This document shows, one piece after another, positions 17,100 to 26,600 of a DNA stretch of 64,000 nucleotides. The notes beneath the pieces are model-generated. The model worked only from the letters and a program-made list of their open reading frames with translations. It was not told the DNA's origin and did no database searches. The stretch spans positions 2,697,400-2,761,399 of the forward strand of contig NZ_LT827021.1 in the NCBI RefSeq assembly GCF_900169505.1. Direction: 5' to 3'. Made by a program: the position numbers and the translations under genes. Each line of letters begins with the position of its first letter. Position 1 is the stretch's first letter. This DNA comes from Arabiibacter massiliensis. GTDB taxonomy: Bacteria > Actinomycetota > Coriobacteriia > Coriobacteriales > Eggerthellaceae.

Positions 17100-17122
17100 T
17101 TATTGAGAATCAATCTCAATAA
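17100..17122. promoter_or_regulatory. Fur/PerR-family operator before rubrerythrin
   Basis: TTATTGAGA-N5-TCTCAATAA is a perfect 9-bp inverted repeat resembling Fur-family boxes (TGAGAATnATTCTCA core). It lies 50 nt upstream of the rubrerythrin start. Which family member binds cannot be told from the sequence. Confidence 0.75.
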
Positions 17123-17128
17123 GTAGAA

Positions 17129-17160
17129 TACCCCCTCGCGCAATGCCGCGCAAGGGGGTA
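17129..17160 (-). terminator. Terminator of the large ABC-protein gene
   Basis: TACCCCCT...GCGC - loop - GCGC...AGGGGGTA forms a long hairpin. On the minus strand it is followed by ATTCTACTT. It separates the ABC gene from the rubrerythrin promoter region. Confidence 0.6.
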
Positions 17161-17220
17161 ATTGATGGCTTGCGCCCGATTCGCACAATGTCCACAAAGC
17201 AGCTCGAGTTCGCTGTGAAA

Positions 17221-20200
17221 TCACTCGCTCCTCAGCGCTTCCACGGGGTCTTCGCGGGCGGCGGCGCTCGAGGGGATGAGGCCGGCGAGGAACGTGAGCA
17301 GCACGCTGATGCCCACCAGCACAAGGGCCGCCTGCCAGGGCAGCGACGCCACGTTCGCCACGTCGAACAGCGAGTAGACGATGGCGTTTGCCGGGATGCA
17401 CGCGAGCGCGGTCACGCCGATGCCGATGATGCCGGCCGTGAAGCCCACGATGATGGTCTCGGCGTTGAACACACGGCTGATGTCGCCCTTGCTCGCGCCG
17501 ATGGAGCGCAGGATGCCGATCTCCTTCTTGCGCTCGAGCACGCTGATGTAGGTGATGACGCCGATCATGATGGACGACACCACGAGCGAGATGGCCACGA
17601 ACGCCACCAGCACGTAGCTGATCATGTTCACGATGTCGGTGACCGAGGACATGAGCGTGCCCACGAAGTCGGTGTAGGTGATCACCTTGTCGTCCTGGCC
17701 GTCGGCGGTCATGCGGTCGTTGTAGGCGTCGAGTATGCCGATGACCTGCTCTTTGCTCTCGAAGTCGATGGGGTAGATGTCGATGCCGCCCGGCTTGGCG
17801 GGGTCGGCGTACCCGAGTTTCTTCAGGTTGTTATCGTAGCTTGCCTCCTCGGTGCTCATGAGCGACATCATGAGCTCGCCGAGCTCCTCCTCGGTCATGC
17901 TCATCTGGAAGGCGTCCTTGAACTTGTCCTCGTCGATGCTCATGGCGCTGGACATGTTGGCGGCTATCTGGCTCATCGACTGCTGCATGGCGGCAGACAC
18001 CTGCGCCTCCACGGCGGCCGACATCTGCTGCATATACGCGCCCATAACGTTTTGCAGGTACGAGCTCATGGCCGTGGAGATCGACGCTTGCAGCTGGCCT
18101 TGCAGCGCCTGCGCCATGGCGGGCACAGCGGCCTGCATCTTCGCGGAGATCTGCTGCTCAAGCTGGGCCTGGAGCGCCTCGGTGGCTGCGGTCATGTCGA
18201 TGGAGCCGGTGATGGCGTCGGCGATTTTCTTCTGAACCTCGTCAAGAGCGAGATAGGCTTCTGCACCCTTCTGAATATTGGTGGGGTCGGAAGGATCGAA
18301 ACCCTCCCATTGGGTGTACCAGGGCCAGAAGCCCGCCATGAGTTCGTTCATGACCGCTTTGACCTTCTCGGAGTTCATGCTGGGTTGCACGTCGCCCATG
18401 TCCAGCTTGATGTCGCTGAAATCGAGGTACTGGCCCATGTCGATGCTGCCCGGATCGATGGAGATGCCCGAGCTGTCGAACGCCGGCAGCGATCCCATGT
18501 CCAGCGACAGCCCCGACAGATCGAGCGACATGCCGGAAAGTCCGCTGGTCAGCGCGCTCTCGTCGATGGTGAACGCGGCCTGGATGGCATCGCCGTCGAT
18601 GGTGAACAGCGACTCCATGCCGAAGCCGTCCTCGCCGTCCTGCTCCTCCTCGTCGAAGGACTTGCCGGTGAACACGTTCACGTCCGGGTGCGCCAGCTGG
18701 TCCTTCACGATGGCGCTGCTCGCGGCCTGGTCGATCACGTGCGCGGTCAGCGAGGCCGGGTAGTTCAGCCCCGTGCTCAGCATGGTTGCGCTGGCGTCCT
18801 CGCGCGGCTGCACCACGCCCACCACGCGCACGTCCTCGCCGCCGGCCACCAGCTTGCGCATGTAGTCGGCGTCGTCGGTCTTGTCCTTCCACACGTTGAA
18901 CTCGTCGTCGCGCTGGTAGTAGTCGGCGGCGTTCACCAGCTTGAACGACACGTCCAGGATATCCTCGTAGGAGGGGTCCTCCAAGTCGGAAGGCGCGGTC
19001 ACCTCCTCTTCGGCGGCGAACTTCTTCACCATGTCGTCCAGCTCGGCGGGGTCGCGCAACCCGAGCGTGTACAGCATGAAGTCGCTGATGCCGCCGTTGC
19101 CGGTGAGCACGAGCACCACCTCGGTGGGGCTCTCGGGCCAGCGGCCGGCCTTCACGTCGTACTGGTTCTGGTAGAGGCCGGGGTCGCTCGGCATCTCGTA
19201 GAACGTGTCGGTGCTCATGGACATGGACATGAGGCTGTTCGAGCTGGCGGACGAGCCCAGGCCCAGCGCCGAGAACGACTTGTCCGGGTTCACCTGGCGC
19301 AGGTTCTCGGTGTTGGAGCTGAATATTTGCGGCGCCACGCTGTAGGTGTACTCGATGGCGTTCGTGTACTGCTCGATGCCGCTTTGGCCGCTGTCCAGGT
19401 ACTCTTTGAGCGACGCCAGGTCGTTGCTGCCGATGCTCGACACCATGTTGGACACCATTTCCACCACGTGCGCGGAGCCCTCGCCCTTGTCCTCGCCGCT
19501 CGCGGCCTTGGCACCTTCGCCAGCCGCGCCGAACATCATGGACGTCATGTCGAAGCCGGTGCTCTGGATTTGCAGCGGGTACTCGGAGAGCGTTTCTTCC
19601 TCCACGGACTTGATGTAGTTGTTCACGCCGTTGGCCAGCGCCAGGATGGCTGCGATGCCGATGATGCCGATGGAACCCGCGAACGCCGTCATGAGCGTGC
19701 GGCCCTTCTTCGTCATGAGGTTCTTGAACGACAGCGCGAGTGCCGTGAGAAACGACATCTTCGTGCGCTGCACCGGCTTCTCGCTGAGGCGCATGTCCTC
19801 GGCCGTGGGCTCGTAGGGGTCGGTGTCGCTGCGGATAATGCCGTCGGAGAGGTTCACGATGCGGGTGGCGTATTGTTCGGCCAGCTCCGGGTTGTGCGTG
19901 ACCATGATGACCAGGCGGTCGTTGGCAATCTCGGTGAGCAGGTCCATGATCTGCACGGACGTCTTGGAATCGAGGGCGCCGGTGGGCTCGTCGGCCAGCA
20001 GTATCTCGGGGTCGTTGATGAGGGCGCGCGCGATGGCCACGCGCTGCATCTGCCCGCCGGAGAGCTGGCTCGGCTTCTTGTTCACGTGCTCGCCCAGGCC
20101 CACGCGCTCGAGCGCGTTGACGGCGCGCTCGTGGCGCTCGGCGCGCGACACGCCCGACAGCGTGAGAGCTAGCTCCACGTTGGCGAGCACCGTCTGATGG

Positions 20201-20487
20201 GGGATGAGGTTGTAGCTTTGGAACACGAAGCCGATGCGGTTGTTGCGGTAGGCGTCCCAGTCCTTGTCGCGGTACTGCTCGGTCGAGATGCCGTCGATGA
20301 TGAGGTTGCCCGAATCGTAGTGGTCGAGGCCGCCCACGATGTTCAGGAGCGTGGTCTTGCCCGAGCCGGAGGGGCCGAGGATGGCCACGAACTCGTTGTC
20401 GCGAAACGACACCGACACGTTGTCGAGCGCCACTTGCGTGAAGTCGGCGGTGGTGTAGGACTTGCAGATATTCAGCAGCTGGAGCAT
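17221..20487 (-). CDS. MacB-like ABC transporter, fused ATPase and FtsX-type permease with very large external domain
   Basis: 1088 residues. The ATPase occupies about 1-230: Walker A GPSGSGKTT near residue 40, signature LSGGQMQRVAIARAL and Walker B ILLADEPTGALDS. The first transmembrane helix is near 265-290 (TAFAGSIGIIGIAAILALANG). About 660 residues of predicted external region follow, and then three FtsX-type helices (about 950-1075, with the ERKKEIGILRSIGASKGDI loop). The external region contains a Met/Ala/Gln-rich amphipathic helical stretch (about 750-880). Usual MacB/FtsX single-chain proteins are 600-700 residues, so this one is much larger. Probably couples ATP hydrolysis to extrusion or mechanical work at the cell surface; substrate unknown. 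GAAAGG precedes the ATG. Confidence 0.88.
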   Translation of the reverse strand: MLQLLNICKSYTTADFTQVALDNVSVSFRDNEFVAILGPSGSGKTTLLNIVGGLDHYDSGNLIIDGISTEQYRDKDWDAYRNNRIGFVFQSYNLIPHQTVLANVELALTLSGVSRAERHERAVNALERVGLGEHVNKKPSQLSGGQMQRVAIARALINDPEILLADEPTGALDSKTSVQIMDLLTEIANDRLVIMVTHNPELAEQYATRIVNLSDGIIRSDTDPYEPTAEDMRLSEKPVQRTKMSFLTALALSFKNLMTKKGRTLMTAFAGSIGIIGIAAILALANGVNNYIKSVEEETLSEYPLQIQSTGFDMTSMMFGAAGEGAKAASGEDKGEGSAHVVEMVSNMVSSIGSNDLASLKEYLDSGQSGIEQYTNAIEYTYSVAPQIFSSNTENLRQVNPDKSFSALGLGSSASSNSLMSMSMSTDTFYEMPSDPGLYQNQYDVKAGRWPESPTEVVLVLTGNGGISDFMLYTLGLRDPAELDDMVKKFAAEEEVTAPSDLEDPSYEDILDVSFKLVNAADYYQRDDEFNVWKDKTDDADYMRKLVAGGEDVRVVGVVQPREDASATMLSTGLNYPASLTAHVIDQAASSAIVKDQLAHPDVNVFTGKSFDEEEQDGEDGFGMESLFTIDGDAIQAAFTIDESALTSGLSGMSLDLSGLSLDMGSLPAFDSSGISIDPGSIDMGQYLDFSDIKLDMGDVQPSMNSEKVKAVMNELMAGFWPWYTQWEGFDPSDPTNIQKGAEAYLALDEVQKKIADAITGSIDMTAATEALQAQLEQQISAKMQAAVPAMAQALQGQLQASISTAMSSYLQNVMGAYMQQMSAAVEAQVSAAMQQSMSQIAANMSSAMSIDEDKFKDAFQMSMTEEELGELMMSLMSTEEASYDNNLKKLGYADPAKPGGIDIYPIDFESKEQVIGILDAYNDRMTADGQDDKVITYTDFVGTLMSSVTDIVNMISYVLVAFVAISLVVSSIMIGVITYISVLERKKEIGILRSIGASKGDISRVFNAETIIVGFTAGIIGIGVTALACIPANAIVYSLFDVANVASLPWQAALVLVGISVLLTFLAGLIPSSAAAREDPVEALRSE

Positions 20488-20828
20488 GGTGCGCCTTTCA
20501 GCGCGCTTCGGGCGCGCAGGTGTTGCGTAAAGGTTGGTGTTTCGTCAATCATGGTTGATTCTCGCCCTTTCACCGCCTGAAAAGGCCGAATCTCCACCGA
20601 GTTTACCGAACGGTTACCTAACGAAGCCGATCCCCGTTTTGTCCCATTTGGGGACAGTCCCCAAATGGGACATCCCCAAATGGGATATCTGCCTGTCCGC
20701 ACTTTCGTCATCGCAGGGCGCCGGCCGACGCGGGATGCAGCGCCGCCCTGCGCATCGGTCGCCCGCTTCCCGCAGCCGGGGTGCTATCATGGTTCGTTGC
20801 GTGCGGCAGACGGGCAAAGGAGGGCTGC
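20488..20828. other. 341-bp divergent intergenic region
   Basis: No ORF of note. It holds a small GC hairpin (GCGCGC-TTCGG-GCGCGC, 20501-20517), an AT-richer stretch, the 31-bp palindrome at 20641-20671, and a TATCAT -10-like element at 20785-20790 upstream of the cysteine desulfidase gene. Confidence 0.5.
20641..20686. repeat. 31-bp perfect palindrome of the GGGGAC-n-GTCCCC family plus a shorter one
   Basis: GTCCCATTTGGGGAC - A - GTCCCCAAATGGGAC (20641-20671) is perfect, and ATCCCCAAATGGGAT (20672-20686) repeats the inner half. Four related palindromes lie at 28138, 28182, 34106 and 34145. Confidence 0.9.
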
Positions 20829-22118
20829 GTGGACAGAACGGACGAGCGGTACGGGCAGTACGTCGCCATCCTGGAGGAGGAGCTCATCGCGGCCATGGGG
20901 TGCACCGAGCCCATCGCCATCGCGCTGGCAGCGGCGCGGGCGCGCGAGCTTCTGGGTACCGAGCCCGCGCGCGTGAGCGTGGCGGCCAGCGGCAGCATCA
21001 TCAAGAACGCGAAGAGCGTGGTCGTGCCGCATACGGGCGGCCTCAAGGGCATCGAAGCCGCAGCGGCGGCCGGCATCGTGGCGGGGCGTCCCGAGCGCAA
21101 GCTGGAGGTCATCGCCGAGGTGGGACCGGATGAGGTGCGCGCCATCGCCGGCTACCTGGCGCGGGCGTCCATCGAGGTGGCGCGCACGGACGACGCGGTG
21201 GACTTCGACGTAGTCGTGCGCGTGGCCGGCGCCTCCGGGCAACACGAGGCGCTCGTGCGCATCGCCGACTACCACACCAACATCGTACGCGAGGAGCGCG
21301 ACGGCGAGGTGCTGCTCGACGCGCCGCTGGCCTCCGAGGCGGGCACGGCGGAAGGGCTCACGGATCGCAGTGTGCTCACGATGGCCGGCATCTGGGACTT
21401 CGCCACCACCGTGGACTTGGACGACGTGCGCGGGCTGCTCGAGCGGCAGATCGCCTGCAACGACGCCATCGCGCGCGAGGGCCTGGCCGGCGACTGGGGC
21501 GCGAACATCGGCAGCGTCATGCTGGGCGCCTACGGCGACGACATCAAAGTGCGCGCGTGCGCATGCGCCGCGGCAGCGTCCGACGCGCGCATGAGCGGCT
21601 GCGAGCTGCCGGTGGTCATCAACTCGGGCAGCGGCAACCAGGGCATCACCGTGTCGGTGCCGCTCATCGAGTACGCGCGCCACCTGGGGTCGACCGAGGA
21701 GCAGCTGCTGCGCGCGCTCGCGCTGTCCAACCTCGTGGCCATCCACCAGAAGACGGGCATCGGGCGGCTCTCCGCGTTCTGCGGCGCGGTGTGCGCGGGC
21801 GCGGCGGCGGGCGCCGGCATCGCGTACCTGGACGGCGGCGGCTACAAGGAGGCATGCCACGCCGTGGTGAACGCGCTCTCCATCGTGGCCGGCATGGTGT
21901 GCGACGGCGCGAAGCCCTCGTGCGCCGGCAAGATCGCGTTCTCGGTGAACGCCGGCATCCTCGGCTATGTGATGTACCGCGATGGCCAGCAGTTCTACGG
22001 CGGCGACGGCATCGTGAAGAAGGGCGTGGAGAACACCATCGACTCCATCGCCCGTCTCGGCCGCGACGGCATGCGCGCCACCAACGACGAGATCATCAGG
22101 ATCATGCTGGGCTCGTAG
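20829..22118 (+). CDS. cyuA: L-cysteine desulfidase / serine dehydratase-like protein (CyuA, UPF0597)
   Basis: 429 residues from GTG 20829 with AGGAGGG 6 nt upstream. Family blocks are clear: EEELIAAMGCTEPIAIALAAA at the start (with the conserved GCTEP cysteine), DYHTNIVREER, AASDARMSGCELPVVINSGSGNQGI and the late GMVCDGAKPSCAGK, which supplies further conserved cysteines for an oxygen-labile 4Fe-4S cluster. The E. coli homologue CyuA (YhaM) breaks L-cysteine into pyruvate, ammonia and sulfide. Here it stands alone, without an adjacent cysteine transporter. Upstream AUG options (20781) lack a ribosome-binding site. Confidence 0.87.
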   Translation: MDRTDERYGQYVAILEEELIAAMGCTEPIAIALAAARARELLGTEPARVSVAASGSIIKNAKSVVVPHTGGLKGIEAAAAAGIVAGRPERKLEVIAEVGPDEVRAIAGYLARASIEVARTDDAVDFDVVVRVAGASGQHEALVRIADYHTNIVREERDGEVLLDAPLASEAGTAEGLTDRSVLTMAGIWDFATTVDLDDVRGLLERQIACNDAIAREGLAGDWGANIGSVMLGAYGDDIKVRACACAAAASDARMSGCELPVVINSGSGNQGITVSVPLIEYARHLGSTEEQLLRALALSNLVAIHQKTGIGRLSAFCGAVCAGAAAGAGIAYLDGGGYKEACHAVVNALSIVAGMVCDGAKPSCAGKIAFSVNAGILGYVMYRDGQQFYGGDGIVKKGVENTIDSIARLGRDGMRATNDEIIRIMLGS

Positions 22119-22124
22119 GGAGAT

Positions 22125-22443
22125 GTCATCCTGAGCGGAGCGCGTCAGCGCGGAGTCGAAGGATCCCATGCGGCGACAGCATTAGCGCTTCCCGGTCGCG
22201 GCAAGAATTTGCGGCTGTGGCACGCGCGGCGCGTTCGCGAAATTCGCGACCTGGGGAAACGTCGGCGGTTGGTCGCCCGCACCGCCCGAATTCCGCCTGA
22301 TCCGTGCCACAGCCGCAAATTCCTGCCGCTATGCCGGAGCGCTTTCCCGCTTCAGCCCCGCTATGCCAGCCGTGACGCTTCCGGCTGGCGCCGCATGGGA
22401 TCCTTCGACTCCGCTCCCTTTGGTCGCTCCGCTCAGGATGACG
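22125..22443. repeat. Nested inverted-repeat region: long outer arms around a MITE-like element
   Basis: The outer arms (about 22125-22176 and 22390-22443) are inverted copies of a roughly 50-bp sequence running from TCATCCTGAGCGGAGCG to GAGTCGAAGGATCCCATGC. Together they would fold about 320 nt into one giant hairpin. Nested inside is the 128-bp element 22200-22327. The arms resemble widely dispersed bacterial intergenic repeats of the TCATCCTGAGCG type. The whole gap between cyuA and the LysR gene is made of repeats; no gene is seen. Confidence 0.8.
22200..22327. mobile_element. 128-bp MITE-like element, copy 1
   Basis: Terminal inverted repeats of 25 bp (22200-22224 and 22303-22327, one mismatch) enclose a GC-rich core with an internal palindrome TCGCGAAATTCGCGA. 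A second copy of the same length lies at 34274-34401 with nearly identical sequence. Too short to encode a transposase, so non-autonomous if mobile. Confidence 0.75.
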
Positions 22444-22465
22444 AGGGGGGGGGGAGCCCGCTCGC

Positions 22466-23392
22466 TTACTCCTCGCCTCGGCGGTGGCTCATGATGATCT
22501 CGCGCGACTCCTCCAGGGCGCTCAGCAGGGGGCGCAACCGCTCTTCGTTCTCGTGCTTGTAAATATAGTAGATGATGAAGTTCGCGTCCTCATCGGCGAT
22601 GGGGATGCTCACCGTCTGGTTCACGTCCTCGAGGAACTTCAGCTGGCGCAGATCCTTCTGCAGGATAAGGACGCCGCCTTCGGGCGCGGTGGTGGCGTAG
22701 CTCGTCACGGCCCTTCCCAGGATGGGGCGCTTCTTCGGATCGAAGCCGTGTGCGTGGCACACCTGCTCGATGCGCCGCCATCCCGAGATGGAGTACTCGT
22801 CGAAGAACTGGATGAGCGTCTCGTCGGCGAGATCCTCCATATGCAGCTCACTTCGCTCGGCGAGGGGATGGTTGCGGTCGACGACGGCCACGAACTGCGT
22901 CTGCACGAGGGGTTGGAACACGAGCCCCCGCTCGGCGAGCGCATGCTCCTCAAGGTAGGCGAACACGACGTCTATCTCGTCCGACTCCAACAGGTCGAAC
23001 AGCGGCTGGTTCTCGTGGTGCTCGAACACGATGGGCACGTGGCGCTGATCGTTGAGCAGCACCGTGGACAACGAGATGATGCTGGAAACCGTGTTGTCGT
23101 AGAGGATGCCGTCCACGCGGATGGGCTTCTCGCGCACGACGGTGGCGATGGCGGCCTGCGCGCGGTCGTAGGCGTCGACCATCTCGAGCGCGCAGCCGAA
23201 CAGGATGCGGCCGGCCTCGCTCAGCTGCACGGTGCGCCGGTCGCGGATGAGCAGCTCGGCGTCGAACTCGCGTTCGAGCGCGGCGATGTGCTTGCTCAGC
23301 GCCGGCTGCGTCATGTGCAGCTCCTCGGCTGCCTGCGTGAAGTTCAGGCAGCGCGCCAGCGTGATGAATTCGCGGTAGGTGTCTATGTTCAT
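22466..23392 (-). CDS. LysR-family transcriptional regulator, copy 1
   Basis: 308 residues. The N-terminal winged helix-turn-helix is typical (MNIDTYREFITLARCLNFTQAAEELHMTQPALSKHIAALEREF, residues 1-43). The rest is the LysR effector-binding domain (about 90-300). It is divergently transcribed from the molybdopterin reductase gene 23610 and shares its organisation with the paralogue at 28485-29411, so it most likely senses the reductase's substrate and activates that operon. I chose ATG 23392 because the LysR family start lies a few residues before the first helix; the longer frame has no support. Confidence 0.93.
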   Translation of the reverse strand: MNIDTYREFITLARCLNFTQAAEELHMTQPALSKHIAALEREFDAELLIRDRRTVQLSEAGRILFGCALEMVDAYDRAQAAIATVVREKPIRVDGILYDNTVSSIISLSTVLLNDQRHVPIVFEHHENQPLFDLLESDEIDVVFAYLEEHALAERGLVFQPLVQTQFVAVVDRNHPLAERSELHMEDLADETLIQFFDEYSISGWRRIEQVCHAHGFDPKKRPILGRAVTSYATTAPEGGVLILQKDLRQLKFLEDVNQTVSIPIADEDANFIIYYIYKHENEERLRPLLSALEESREIIMSHRRGEE

Positions 23393-23485
23393 CTGCGTTC
23401 CCCCTGCCCATGCGAGCGTTTCCCCGCCCGTATGGTACCACGCCGCATCGCGTCGCCGAAACACTGGGAGCCAGGCAGGGGAAAC

Positions 23486-23570
23486 GGAATAACGATATGC
23501 CTTATTCGCATCACCGGTCGCACGATCTCCCCAGACGTTATTTCCTCACACCTCGCACGCCCGGTATGCT
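23486..23570 (+). promoter_or_regulatory. Promoter and putative LysR operator of reductase operon 1
   Basis: GGAATAACG (23486-23494) and CGTTATTTCC (23536-23545) are inverted copies. After CGTTATTTCC, exactly 19 nt lead to TATGCT (23565-23570), the probable -10. The same CGTTATTTCC-N19-TATGCT arrangement precedes operon 2. Confidence 0.6.
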
Positions 23571-23609
23571 CGATTCACGGACAAGGACAACCGGAGAGAA
23601 GGAGGGCAT

Positions 23610-26600
23610 ATGGGGAAGCTCACCATGACGCGGCGCTCGTTCACCGAGCTGGCGGCGGTCGTCGGCACGGCGGCGGCGCTCGGCGTCGGGGCGAATCCCG
23701 CGCAGGCGCTCGCCGAAAGCGCGCAGCAGCAGGAGGGCGGCGGCCAGGGCATCAAGAAGATCCGCTCGTGCTGCCGCGGCTGCGGCAAGGTGGAATGCGG
23801 CGTGTGGGTGTACGTGCAGGACGGCAAGGTCATCCGCACTGAAGGCGACGAGTCGTGCTTCAACACCATGGGCAACCATTGTAGCAAAGGGCAGGCGTCC
23901 ATCCAGGCGGCCTACCACCCCGACCGCATCAAGCATCCCATGAAGCGCACGAACCCCAAGGGCGACGAGAACCCCGGCTGGGTGCGCATCAGCTGGGACG
24001 AGGCGTACCAGACCATCGCCGACAACATCATGCAGATCCGCGAGAAGTACGGCGCGCAGAGCCTGTTCACCTGGTGCGGCACGGGCCGCCAGTGGTGCAT
24101 GCAGTCCGACGCCGGCATGGCGCTCGAGCTGTTCGGCACACCCAACATCGTGGCCGCCTACCAGGTGTGCAAGGGGCCGCGCCACTTCTCGTCGCGTCTG
24201 GACAACGTGCAGGCGTGGTCGTGGAGCGAGGTGATCAACCACTCGACGAAGTACGTGCAGTGGGCCACCGACCCGTCCATCTCGAACTACGACGACTCGT
24301 CGCGCCTGGTCACCGATGTGGCTCGTCAGGCCGACGCGTTCATCGTGGTCGACCCGCGCATGTCGAACCTCGGCCGCACGGCGAAATACTGGCTGAACCT
24401 GCGCCCCGGCACCGACAACGCCATGGCGCTCGGGTGGTGCCACATTATCCTCGAGCACGACCTGGTGGACTGGCAGTTCGTGAAGCGCTGGTCGAACGCG
24501 CCGTTCGTCGTGGTGCCCGATATGGAGCCCACCGGCTACACCGAGGCCGTGCAGAACACCAAGGGCCCCTACGCCTACCGCACGCGCCTGCTCACCGAGG
24601 CCGACATCGACCCGTCCATGGTGGACTGGGAGGTGGAAGGCGAGGGCAATCCGAAGCGCTACCTCGTGTTCGACCAGCTGAACAACCGTTGGACGTACTG
24701 GCAGGCCGATCCGGAGGACGCGCACTGGGAGGGCGAGACGTGGAAGAAGCAGACCTCCGGCTTCACCCAGGACGTATCGCGGCTGCATGACGACGAGTCG
24801 AAGGTGGCGGGCTGGATCGCCGACCTGTCCGAGTTCGACCCGCTCATCGATCCGGCGCTCTACGGCGAGTTCGACGTGAAGCTCAAGGACGGCAGCACGC
24901 ATAAGGGACGCCCCGCGTGGGATCTGTGGGCCGAGTACCTGCAAGAGTTCACGCCCGCGCGCGTGTCCGAGATCACGGGCGTGGACGCCCAGCTCATCGA
25001 GGACGCGGTGGTGGAGTGGGCCACGCGCGACGACCCGCGCATCCCCAACGGCGGCATCAACTACGGCCTGGGCGTGGAGCACGCGGGCAACTCGACGCAG
25101 AACTGCCGCGCCATCATGGCGGCCTGCGCGATGGTGGGCGCCATCGACACGCCGGGCGGCCAGCGCGGCGCCACGAGCGGCTGGACCGAGCAGTCCGGTC
25201 CGTGCTCCATGCTGCCGTCGATGGGCGCGTTCGCGTTCATGCCCTCGCCCGACCTCTCGCTCAAGATGGCGGGCAACGAGAAGATGCCGCTTCTGTACTG
25301 GTACGGCGTGTGGTGCGACGCCAACGCCGCTATGGAGTGCGCGCACAAGGAGCCCGACGCGCCCTACGAGATCCACGGCGGCATGATCGGCTCCGGCGAC
25401 CACATGAACATGGGCAACGCGAAGTACAACTGGGAAGCGCTCAACATGCTCGACTTCCTGTTCGAGGCGAACCTCTGGCATTCGCCCACGTCAGGCGCGG
25501 CCGACATCCTGCTGCCCGTGTGCCACTGGACCGAGATCAACGCCTACCGCATCGCCCAGGGCGCATCCGGCGGCTTCGGCCTGTGCGTGAAGGCGGTCGA
25601 CCCGCCGGGGGAGTGCAAGAGCGATCCTCTGTACTTCATGGAGCTGTCCAAGTATTTCGGCGTGCCGGCCTTCGACGGCGACGATCCGTGGCTCGAGAAC
25701 GTGCCCGGCGTCGACCTCGAGGTGGAGAACCTCACGGTGCAGTGCTGCAAGCAGGGCTGCGCGCCTTACAAGGACTGGAACGAGCTCGAGGCCGCGTTCC
25801 AGGAGCACGGTTGGTGGAACATGAAGCGCGAGATCCCCGAGGACTGGGGAACGTACCGCCGCTACGAGGTGGGCCAGGCGTACCGCCCGGCGCCGCATCA
25901 GCAGCCGGCGCAGCTCAACATCAACAAGCCCGGCTTCCCCACGCCCACGATGAAGCAGGAGTTCTGGTGCACGTCCATCGAGTCGTTCTTCCCCGAGGGG
26001 ACGGACGGCCCGGAGCTGGCACCCGGCTTCACGAGCGAGGCGCTGCCGTACTACGCCGAGCCCAAGCACGGCCCGGTGGCTGACGCGGAGACGTACAAGG
26101 AGTACCCCATCACGTGCATCACCGGGCGGCGCATTCCCGTGTACTTCCACAGCGAGCACCGGCAGCTGCCGTGGTGCCGCGAGCTCTGGCCCGTGCCGCG
26201 CATGGAGATCAATCCGGAAACGGCCGCCGAGCTGGGCATCGAGCAGGGCGACTGGGTGTGGATCGAGAGCCCGTGGGGCAAGGTGCGCCAGACGGCCGAT
26301 TTGTACTACGGCATCAAGCCGGGCATGATCAACGCCGAGCACCAGTGGTGGTACCCGGAGCTCGCGCAGGCCGACAAGGGCTACGAGCTGTCGTGCATCA
26401 ACTGCATCACCGACCGCAAGACGCAGGACAAGTACAACGGCTCGTCGAATGTGCGCACGTACCCGGTGCGCGTGTACAAGGCCACGCCGGAGAACTCGCC
26501 GTTCGGCAACCCCATCCCGTGCGGCAACGACGGCACCGAGATCATCCACGACTCGACGGATCCGCGCCTGAAGCTGTGGGAAATCGGCGCGGCCGGTATC

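Noticed and set aside
17143..20172. 1009-codon plus-strand frame opposite the ABC gene
   Set aside because: Composition is the typical antisense shadow (His/Val/Arg/Gly) and the minus strand carries all ABC motifs.
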